From Lutraria lutraria (lineage: Eukaryota > Mollusca > Bivalvia > Venerida > Mactridae), in assembly GCA_964023205.1 (NCBI GenBank), contig OZ026834.1, positions 27,938,756 to 28,002,755 of the forward strand: DNA of 64,000 bases. Direction: 5' to 3'. The position numbers and the translations under genes were made by a program. How positions within the stretch are numbered: the first letter of the stretch is position 1; each line of letters begins with the position of its first letter. The notes beneath the pieces are model-generated. The model did no database searches and was not told where the DNA came from. It was given only the letters and a program-made list of their open reading frames with translations. Of the stretch, positions 51,801 to 63,800 are shown piece after piece.

Positions 51801-54800
51801 AGACCATATTTCTTAGCATACTGACATTTGGGTATTCTCAGATTATACATTTTTGTAAAATTTAATATTACTGCAACAGTTAGATCTGTTCGTAGTGCAT
51901 TGCATTTTAGTTTTGAAAGATAGCCCAGTCAACATTTAAGGTTTTAACTGACTTTGTACCAACATATTCATAAGTATACAGTCAATCTTGTATTAAGCGA
52001 CCGCCCAAGGGAAAGACCAAAAGTGGTCTCTTAACACAACGGTCTCTTAAAACAAAAACCTGAAATTTCTGATAGTTGAACTATACCTAAAGTCCCAGCC
52101 TGGTTTCATTTCAAATCGAAAATCGTGTCTGTCTTATACATGGTGCAAAGATCGGTCCATTTTATCCGTGACAAAACAATACAGACAAATTAAATCTATT
52201 TTTTACCGGAGAAGAAATTTGTCAAACGTGAAACAAGGGAAATAAATCGTTTTTCATAGCGATGGTCTAAAAACCCGTACGATTCCGTACTTTTCATGGA
52301 TTTCTTTGTCGAAGACGTCTGTAGTGGACGCGAGTTTGAAAATCAACAACAAATGTTGCTGATCGTGCCGTTCATTACGATACCCTCATGATGTTGAGAA
52401 GTATGAATACTTGGGTTGAGAAATTAGTTGGTGTTTTGATAGAAAAGTCATTATCAGGCTTTCGTAAAACTTACGTAACGCAAAGTTACTGTAAACAAAA
52501 CATGGCGCGGTTTTCTTCAATGTCTTTCGTCATTTATTTTGTTAAAAACTTATTTTTTTACATTAACAATAATTTTCCCAAGGATTTCCAATGATACAAT
52601 ATGTATTTTACCCGAGTCCTACACTCCAGTGCTCTATGCATACACGAGTGATTATGGTCATGTTTTTCACACGTTCGTCAGGTGCTAATTATGTCTGTGT
52701 TTACAATTAACAATATATGGGAATTAACGGTTAGACTTGTCAAACGGTCGCTTAATGAAAAGATCTGGCGGATTTTGTCGACATATTGGCGGTCGCTGGT
52801 CGCGTTGAGCAAAGGTCGCTTAATACATTAAAAACATAGTGCAAAAACGCTCGGGGGGATTTTGAAGTGGTTGCTTAAGAAAAAGGTCGCTTAGTACACG
52901 TGGTCGCATGAGCAAGATTTACTGTATATTCAAAATCAGCTAGTCTTTCTTGCTCTTTAAAAAAGATATTTTTGAGCATTAATCAATAACATACTGTCTC
53001 AGATAAAATTTCTTGTGTCAATTAAGTAAAATTTTCATGAAAAATTTAATATTTATAGTGTATACATATATTTATTTATACTCTGGTAGAATGGTTAGGG
53101 TGTCAGCTTTTTGTGCGGGAGATTGGAAGGTTCGAAACTTGGCTGGCCCTTTCAATAGGGGTGACACTAAAATAAACAAAACCTTTACCTTTTATACAGG
53201 ACATATTTGAAGTTATTCTTGGATGCTGGAGCCAGCTTGGACATTAATTATACTGTACAGTGGCCAGAGACACCATTATTTGATGTGGCCATATCTGAGG
53301 CACCCTTGGATTATTTTGAACCATTGGAGTACACTGGACGTATTACTCCTCTCATATGTGCTTTATCATGCGTTGATATGGCGATGATTCGATTCCTTCT
53401 AAACAACGGAGCTTCTCCGAATCTTCCTGATCAGAATGGAGTTACACCATTGATGCATGCTGTAAAACAGGTTGGCATTAATCTTTCTTTTAGCTTAGCC
53501 GTTTTCAAAGAAAAAGTCCAGCTGTTGTGATCACTATGTCGTCTGCATCTGTGCAAAGTATTTAATGTAGCTCAGAAACTATAGAGGTTGTAACATGAAA
53601 CTTTATTGATGGATAGAACTCACCGAGGGGGTGAACAAATAAGTGTTGGCACCACATGTGGCACTCTTGTTTATTTCATGGTTTTACAATTTGAGTTTGT
53701 CTTAATATGTTAGCTGTAGCATTTTCTGTTTTATCATAGTGTTATCTAATTGATTAAGTAGATTAAAATTTTGTTACAGTCATATTTGGAATAATGAAAA
53801 TAATTCAACATGACAAATCATATACTGTATACTAAATGAATGATCTATTGATTGCCTAGTTTGATTTTGTCTGATTTTGGCCTGTTCTGAATTTTTTTAC
53901 CACACTATTAGACAATTGATATACATTTGGAAAGAGCTGATGGTATGGTTATTTTATCTGGTGTATTAGAATTACTGATTTTAATATTTGTAGAATGATG
54001 TGGATATGGTTAAACTCCTGCTTAACTACAATTATGAAGAGCCGAAAAATTCATCAGAATCTAAACCTGCACTTAGGAAGAAATTGTCTCGTCCTGCATT
54101 TGAAGTGAAACCAATCAGTAATGTTGTAAATAATGATTATGATGATGACAACGAAGAGGGCTCAGGTGCTGATGATGGTAACTATACTTTCCTGTTCATG
54201 GAAATCGAGTTAATTCTTATGCCATCACCATTTGAATTGGCGGACGGGTATGAGGTGTTACCTTTGTCTGTCTGTCCTTCCATCAGTCCATTCAAATTTT
54301 GGTTTCTAAGCGATAATTCAAGAATTTTTTTTCATGGTTTGGTTTCTTATTTTACATGAAGGTGAATTATATAAAACACAGGTCAAATTTGACTTCTGTT
54401 AAAATCCATACATTTTCAAAGGAGTTATGGCCCCTTTTTGACTTAGATCTCAGTGGGGGCATTCAAAAAGTAATTTTCAAAGTTGTAAAGATAAGGAACT
54501 TTCTTATGTGGAGAAGTTGCAAGCTCCTTGTTGAAAAGTAAGTTAGTGTTGGTTAGAATACAGTCTTGGAAAACTGGTTGAGTGAACTGGCCACCATGTT
54601 TAATGGTAATATCGTTAAATAACTGTGTTAAACTCACTGTAGAAAAATAAACTAAAGATGGGTTTTCAGTCTTCATTTGAATTTACAGGAGATGATGAAG
54701 ACGATGATGACCAGGAAGCAGAGGATTATCCTGAAGATTCAGATCATGATACTGATGTTGTTGATGAGGAGGATGCAGACAATGAATCGGATGCTGAACA

Positions 54801-57800
54801 TTTACCTATACCTAGACTTGGTTCTAAAACTCTTTCTATGAAACGTCAGTCAACCATCCAGTCAGTCAAAGGTAGTAAAACCATTTTAACTGCAGATTGC
54901 GGGTGTTAACTTTTTATTAAGCCTGCAGAGTAGAACATCCACTTTCTCACACGCATTTTTTTACCTTTTTACAGACAAAAAATAATTCTATGAAGTCTTG
55001 AGACCTCTATCAATATAATGTGATGTATGAATAATGGTTGAATTTCTTTTAATATCAGAAAATTACAAACATGATTTTAAACTCAAATATCTTCAGAATA
55101 CATGGGTGCAATTGTTACGTCTTGTCTTGAATTCCTTTGTTATCAAATCTGTAGGAATCATCAGCTTCTGAGCACCAAAAAACAGTGCTGTTAACTTGTT
55201 AAGGTCTTCATTAATGCTAATTTTCGAGAACTTCCCCTCCCCGCACCTGGGCCCACTACCAGCTCAGGTTTTTCCGTTCTGCAATCTTGTATTAGTGAGA
55301 TTATAATCTTCAGTAGTTTCTATGGGAACGCCCAGGATGGCAGTATCCACAATTGTGTTCGCTCTCTAATTCAAACAGCTTTATTTGGACCCTTATGAAA
55401 CTTGATGGAAATGTTCATGGCCATGAGATCTCGGCCAAGTTTGATATCCACTTCAGAGTTATGCCCCTTGATGGGCATTTTTTGTGTTGCTAATGATTAA
55501 TTGTGTTAGTGTCCTTACTCAGTTGTTAATTCTTAGTAGAAGGTAGTGATTATCTGGCTAATATTTTTCTGTCTTTTATTCTCAGATGACTTTGCAACTG
55601 TCGAGAAAACTAGTTCAGTTGATTTATCAGCTACTGACAATGCTGGATGGACAGTCCTTCATCATCTAGTCTCTCCGTACGAGTATGGCACATTTGACAA
55701 TGAGGAGATTCTGTATGTGCTTGCCAAGGCTGGGACACCTTTAACTACTGAGAATAAAGAAGGATTATCTCCTTTAAAGATGGCATTGAAAATTGGGGCA
55801 GCTAACATTGCTAGAAGACTTCAATCATTATTGAATATTGAGGCTGACAAACAGGTTTGTTTATTTAATATCTTGGCCAGTAATAATGAATATCTGGTCT
55901 TATACTTGGACAGTTTTGATGTTATAGCATGGAGTGTATAAATAATACAAACAATCGCAACTGAATGTGAAGATTGTGTGATTTTTGTGGTTTGTTCTTG
56001 AACTGATTGTCAAAATTCCACATAATGGCAAGTTTCTTAATGTAGTTTTTATTCTTTTTGATTTACATTTCATAGGAGAAGGTTTCAAAGAAAGTTTTCC
56101 ATGAGAAGTCTGAAGAAGATGCAACTATTTCTACATCTTATGAAAAATATGATGCTGACGCTGAATCCATGGTGAAGAAACTTTTACCTGATCCGTCAGT
56201 GGAGGAAACCAGTAAAAAAAGAAAACCTAAAGTGGACACTAATTGTATGGCAGCAGATACTGGGTATGATAAAAATGATGTGTGGCCATTTTAAGCCTTA
56301 ATAACCATTATAAAACATCCTTATAAACGTGCTATCAGTCCCCTATTGTCCCCGATGGTTATGGCTTTGACATTTAGGTCGAAATGTTAGCAAGCTCTTA
56401 TTGACACTGAGTGCAATTGAGTTTCAAGCAAAAATTATTTTCGTATGACTTCGTGAGTGATCAACGTCTCATTATAATTTAAGATATGTGAATGAAAAAA
56501 TGATGGCATTTTTATGTGGGATGTTAGTTGCATTGAACTTATATTTCCATCTCCACTTCTATGAGTATACATATCTCTAATGTGTACATTTGTGCTTCTT
56601 ATAGGATAAATTGAGATAAGGGCCGTTAAAAAGTAAATGATTTCCATGCCTCAAGCATCAAATGATGCAGGAGCATATAATTATTGCCCTGTCAGTCCTT
56701 ACTAGATTAAACCAACTTTAACTAAGGAATATGCTTCAAAAGCATCTTATGTCAGAAATATTCAGCTACACTATCTCTTGTGTTCTGATCCTATTTCTGT
56801 ATTATTTTTTGCAGGGAAATAGTTGTAGAAAAGGGCACAGCTCGTCCGTATGACATTATCTTGTCTAAGATAGAAGTTCGTAGTTTGCTGTATGACACCT
56901 ACAATTTTTACAAAATGCAGATCATTTATCACAAGGTGAAGGACATTTATATACTTTTCACAAAGTGGGGTCGAATCGGGGACACCGGAATGTATCAACA
57001 GACACCGTATCATACATTGGAGGAAGTGGTTGTAGCATTCGGTAAAATATTCAAATCAAAGACTGGAAATACATGGACAAATATCTCAAGGTAAGATCAA
57101 TAAGTATGATCATTGATTGGTTTGTGTATACTGATATGTATTGTATCTTTTGCAGTGAAATTTGAAATATGTCACCACCATGAAGTGTAGATGTGCAAGA
57201 CACTATTTCCATGCCCAGTGATCTACACATTCCAGATTTATTTGCCCTTGAACATAGCCATATAGTGTACTATTGCATTCTAAGTGTCAAAGCGGTAGTT
57301 GGGGTTTATCACTTCTGTTACAAAGCTTTAGTTGGTATTGTACTATTTGACCATCAGTTCTGATCAAGGCCGGGTAGAATGAAATCTAAGTTTTGAGCCC
57401 TGATCACTTGAGTAGCATCAGCACTGGTCCTTTGATAGATTGAACGCCATAATTTGTAGGATACAAATCGAAGAAATGACTCCCAGTTGTGGGTGAATAT
57501 ATTGAATGCCAAGTAACTGTCTTAGCATCAGGGGTTGTAATATTCCGGATTATTCCGGAAATCCGGATTTAAAGCCGCCAGGGGCACTTTTGAGATCAAT
57601 GTAAATCCGAGGAGTATTTTTTGGGGGGGGGGGGTACGTATTGGGATGGCTGTTAGCACATCCCAGCATCTGGATCACTTGGGCGTTTTTCCTATTCACT
57701 AACACTTGGTTAACAAGCGTCTATATACACGAGAGTATTTGCAATTGCAGAACGAAAATTCGAGTAATATTTAGCTTAAAACTCGTAGTAAATCAAAGCT

Positions 57801-60800
57801 TATGAACTTTTAAATCGTTGACAATTTGTTGGTTAATGGGTCCTATGAAATGAATAATTATCAGCAACTTTTTAAACATAGGTAGCAATACATTTGACAC
57901 TGACTCGGCCCGAAATATTTCAACCCCATTTATCGAGGTAAGAAATTGTGAAGGAATTCGATCCCTATGACCTTGTCATGGAAATATTTTGTGCACATAA
58001 TTTGACATAAATATGAATTGGCTGATATGTCATTCCTATGTATTAACTTGTAAAAAATAGTGGGTGGGGTAGCAAAATAGAAGAATCTTTCAAGCAAGTT
58101 CCAAGGATTAAGTCTCCCATCTTGTGTCAGGTTCCCCCCCCCCCAGTATTTTGGGAACATAACCCATACCCTTGGGATTGGTAATTTCTTCAGTGTTTTG
58201 TTAGATATTGGGAAAATATATTCTTTTCCAATTTTGAAATACACACATAAATTGACATTATCACTGACCATAATGGGAACTTTCATTTATTACATGTCTT
58301 TTACAGTGAAAGATCTCTTGTTAAGTTGTTTTCAGAGATTTAAGTTATAATATTTTTTGTTTTATTTTTGGAAGTTTCAATTGGGAATTTTTGTCTGTGA
58401 ATTTGAAAAGAAGGATACTATTTTTAATTGGGAATATGACCCAATATCAGCTAAAAAATTAGCCCCCAAAAAAATCCCTGTGTATTGACTATTATCATCT
58501 TTTTTAGAAATATGGAGAGAAAAACATAGTTTTTGAAAAGAAATCATGAATTTGTATTGCCGAAATGCATTACAGAAGAACCTGAAAATGCTCAAAATCG
58601 TTTTGCTTGGGGGGGCTTTGCCCCCCTGAACCCCCACAAGGGCTCTGCCCTTGACCCTGCTGGGTACCTGCGCTCCCCAGACCCCCGGCTAATTTTCAGG
58701 ATTGAGAATCTTGTCCTGTTACAACCCCTGTAGCATGTAAACCATATACACATTTACACGCCTTAAATTTTATGATGTTTTTAATTTTGGACTACATGAT
58801 TATTGTACTACTATTATTGATGAATATAGAACTCTGAAAACCAACCTGATCTATGTTAGGCCAGTATTACCCATATGTTTTTTCACTGACTTTATGTAGC
58901 ATGATTATCCTTGGAGGTGAACTGTTTAACTATAGTTTTAAACATTTATGTTTCCATTTTCAGCTTCGTTAACCAACCTAAAAAATACCGTCTAGTGCAG
59001 ATAGATAACAAGCCGTCTACAGCTCTCAGGGTTGACTTTAAACTAGAATCAAGCATTCCATCCCAGCTATCGGAAAACCTCAGTGATTTACTCAAGGAGA
59101 TGGTGAGTTTTAGTCATGATTTAAATTTCACCTTTTCTATTCCTAACTTATGAACAAGGAATATATTAATCTTTTAATTAGAAATGGCGGAAGGGTGTAC
59201 AGTGTTAACGCCTGTCTGTCCATTCAAACTTTGTTTCTTAGCGATACTCGAGAAATATTTCATGGATAGGTTTCATATTTTACGTGAAGCTTTATAATAA
59301 AATAAGGTCAAGTTCGATTTCCGCTAAAATCCAAACAGTTATGGCCCCTATGGAGCTTATCTTATCTCAAAACTTAGAAGGCACTGTAACATGATATTCA
59401 CAAGTTTATTCTAATATAATACTGTTCTGTTTCCAGGCCGATGTGGGTATGATGCAGGCAGCTATGGCAAATGCTAAAATAGCTGAGGACTACATGCCAT
59501 TTGGTAGAATAAAACGTGATGCTCTTATAGAAGGAAGAAAAATTCTTCAGAAGATTGGGTAAGATCTTATTTTTATCAAGTTGTCTATTGTAAGCATTAT
59601 AAAGAAAAATCTCAATCTATTCAGTGAAACATTGTCTTAACGCCATATGTAAAAACAACAGCAAGTTCTTGTCTTGTACTAGTAAGACATAAGGTGTCCC
59701 CAAGTGAATGATGTTGAATGCCTCCTTAAATGTGGTGTTTGAGCATTATATGATTTAAATTTAATGAAGCTTATAGACCTCTTTCTTTTAAGTTTGGGGT
59801 TTGAAAGTTATATCAATACCCATGTGATAGGTAACATAGAATACATGGTCAACTGTGTCTAGCAGCATCTAGTAATCAAATGTTGAGTATGTATGTTTTC
59901 TAAGCCATAACATGTCATACTAGGTTTAACAACCTAAGTCCAATGTATAGTGTGATGGATTTGTAACCTGGTTATCCGGGTTCAAAACCCAGTCTCTGCA
60001 GGTCATATCCTTCCAGGGCCTTTTTTCCTTCTATAACAGAGGCCGAAATTCGGTGACTTCCCAATTGCAAAAAGGCTTTTTTTCCCAATTTGGGGAAAGA
60101 ATTTCCCAAAATTACAATACTTGGTAGTCTAACCTTCTCCAAATTTGACCAAAATTCGCGCTTGAATTGCCCAAAAATGAAAGGCAAAGGCCCCTTCCCA
60201 ATTTTTGGAAAATATGCCCTGCCTTCCACGAAAATTTGACAGTAATGTTGATATTCCTCCACATGTGGAGAGAAATGGCCGGTTTCAGTTGAAAGGGTAA
60301 GTTCATAATGGTTATAGAATACTATCCAGGAAAACTTGTGAATCAGTTGCTGTATATACAAACTGACTGAAACATCGTTGAAAAACAGTGTTTAACCCAA
60401 ATAAATAAATAAATAAACAATCTTAAATATCTATTTTCAGTGACATTGTTGCTAAGATGGAAAAGAATAAACGAACGGCTTCCTTTGATCAGTCCGACTA
60501 TCAGGACTGTTGTGAAAAGGTAGGACAGACACATAGTGCCTTGAAATTCATTATACCATTAGTGTCTCAGCCATGTATTGAGACGACTTACTTTTTCCTA
60601 GTTAATCTGGAAGTTCCCATAGATTTTACATTTGATATCTCTGCCTTGAAGTAATGCTTGCTACATCAGGTTTAAGTATTGTTTCACTCCTGAATACTTA
60701 CTGGTCAAATGAATTTAGTGAAAAATAATATGTGTTTTTGAAATAGAAAGGGTGACTTGACCTACTGACCTTAAAATGCACAGGTCCTAGAAGTGTTGAT

Positions 60801-63800
60801 TTTATAGGCAAGGTTAAAGTTTGGTACAAACAAGACAGACTGGCAAAAAACAATGTACCCCCAATCTATCGATACGGGGGCATAAAGAACTTAACACTAT
60901 TTGCTGTCTCTATGTGTTTCATAGTTCAGTATAAAGCATTATCTTTAAAAGCTTTAAAAGCTTTTTAAACAAAATATGTATTCTATATCTGCTTAGAGGG
61001 AGCTACTATTTGACACAATTGTACTTTCAGATCTCAGTATTGACAACAGAGTATTACAGTCTTATCCCACAACATGGTTATGAGTTTGACCGAATACATC
61101 CCCTTGTTAAAAGATCTCAGGTTAAACAACAGCTAAGGCTAATCTCCAATCTTCTGGATTTGGAGACAGCAAGCAAGATATTGCTTGGTGCTCAGTATCG
61201 AACCAGTGGTAAGTTAAGTTGAAGAACTCTCTACTTATGATGCATGAATGAATGTTTTAAATAATTTTATAAACTATGTAGGATTTTTTTTTTCAGAAAA
61301 GGGTTAGAGGAAAAAGGGGGAAAATTACAAAAAGAGGCAAATTTGTGTTAAATTTGTCATGCAACTATTTTTTTTTAAGGGAAGCTATAGCTTATTTTCC
61401 AAAGGGGAAGTTGCTGACTGTCAGTATCAATTTTTTAGTAAAATACCTGCTTCCTTACATTCTTATTGACGCTTCAGTTGGAAGACTTTATATGAGAATT
61501 CTTAATTGGTTGATTTGTATCTTCTGTCATTTAGTTGACCAATCAGATTGCTTGTTCTATAATAGTGAACAGACTGTGATGATCCACCCTTCCTCTAATA
61601 TTCTCTGAGATGTTAAGTGATCTATAAGTAAAAATATTTAATTGTATAACTTTTAGCATTGAGTAATCTTTTGAAATGTGAACTAAGAAAGAAGTGAAAT
61701 AGTCTATGAAAATCTTCATTTAATACTTTCTAGAAATTGTAAGGCACAACTTAATGGTAGTTAAACCTGTAACCAAAGGCCACCCTTGGAAATAACAAAA
61801 TGAGGCCTTTATTGATGGATGACCTTAATTTGGAGGTCATTTGGTTCTTAATCAATGAAAGTTCTTAAATGGATGGCCTTAATTTTCAGGGTGGTCTTTA
61901 TTCGTAGGTAGTGGCTAACACAGGTTTGACTGCAAATCTTTGTGTTTTAAGGTCAATTTTGTGTTTCTGATTGTAATTTTTGCTTTTTCAACAAAAAATA
62001 CTTATCTGTTGACCAAAAATGATTCATTGACTCGGACTTGCATGGACTTGGTAAACTAACACTAGTTTTGTTAAGGTCATACTGAGGATAAATTTGTTAT
62101 GGATTTGTCATAAGAATGAATTATGCTGTCACCCTGTATGATCTTTGCAGAAGAATGTGTATTTATACCCCTGCAAACGAAGTTTGAGAGGGGGTATACT
62201 GGAGTCACTCTGTCGGTCGGTCGTTGGTCGGTCCGTCCGTCCCCATAAAGTTTGGATTATATTACTAATAATGGACGTCACAGGGTCGAAGATTCTACTT
62301 TGAGTTTTATTCATGAGATTTAAATGTGAATGTACTGTATAGTGTATTGGCAATTCTTAAATGTTATTGGACCATGATATGTCTGTCGGTCGTTGGTCGG
62401 TCGGTCCGTCCGTCCGTCCCCATAAAGTTTGTGGAGCGAACTACTTCCACATTTTTAAGCTATTGCAATGAAACTTGGTATATGTTATAACCATCAAGTG
62501 CAATTTTCATGCTCAGCAATGCACTCATTGCAGAGTTATGTCCCCCTGAACTTAGCCGTATAGTGTACTATTGCAGTTTTAGTGTCAAAGCAGTGGTGGG
62601 GGTATTAGTCACCTCTGTGACAGCTCTAGTTTAGTATTTACAAAAACAATTTGATATTTCAGAGCAAAACCCGTTAGATTATATCTACAAGGCACTTGGT
62701 TGTTCTATAACACCACTCAGGGAAGATGATGTAGAATCACAGTACATCCTCAAATACATAAGAAGCTCAATTGGAACATCCAGTAAGTCCATGTTTCTAT
62801 CATTTACTGTGTTAAACTATTAGACTGGGCTGAAAAAATGTTTTTTCCACTGATGTTTGACTTACAATAACAACAAAGGCATTGATGTGTTCATAATAAA
62901 TTATCAGGGCTTTTTTCACAGGTTGGTGATGGGCCTTTTCCTTAAATTTGGGGGAAAATAACACATTGAATTGAATTTTAGGGGAAATAACAGCATGATT
63001 TTCCTGAGGGGAAGACGCCTGTCAACATCCCCTGCTTTGGAAGGAAAAAAATGCGATGATTATATAACTAATACTGGACGTTACAGGGTCGAAGATTCTA
63101 CTTTGAGTTTTATTCATGAGATTTAAGTGTGAATGTACTGTATAGTGTATTGGCAATTCTTAAATGTTATGGGACCATGATATGCATTAAGTGATCACCA
63201 ATCCTAAACAAGTTATTTGGGTTATTTCCCTTGACTGTATGGTTAACACAGGTTTGATGGCGTATTCTGACATTTTAGCTCACATGTCACAAAGTGACAG
63301 AATGAGCTTTTAGGATCAGTCTTCGTCAGGTTGAACATGGGTCAGCCGGGGTCAAAAACTGGGTCACAAGGTCAATCTTAGGTAAAAATCTTGGCCAAAC
63401 CTTGTCATATTGTTTGTCTTAATGATATTAAGGACAAGTTCAAATTTGGGTCACCTAGGGTCAAACACTAGGTCACGAGGTCAAATCTTATTAACCTTAT
63501 TAACACTGTAGTTGTCAAATTTTGATTGTTTCTTTACCAAACCATGTCAGAATGTTTGTCTTAGTGATATGTAAGACAAATTCCAACATAGGTCATCTAG
63601 GGTCAAAAACTAGGTCACCGGTTCAAAACAATATTTTAATGAGTGAACAGTGATTGTCATGTGAGTGATATAGGGCCATCTTGGCCCTCTTATTTGTCTT
63701 ACCAAAGTAAATAATTCCAGTCTACTGATCCCTTTCCTCCCAACCAGGGGTAGAAGCTAAGCGTGCTTGTTATAAAGTGGCTAACATGTATTTAATTGAT

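Noticed and set aside
58533..58733. 66-codon frame with many Pro/Gly
   Set aside because: It is the GC-rich end of the hAT-like element read through.
59972..60361. 129-codon minus-strand frame, the longest unassigned one in the right half
   Set aside because: It overlaps repeat-derived intron sequence, has no recognisable domain, and is antisense to an intron of a well-supported gene.
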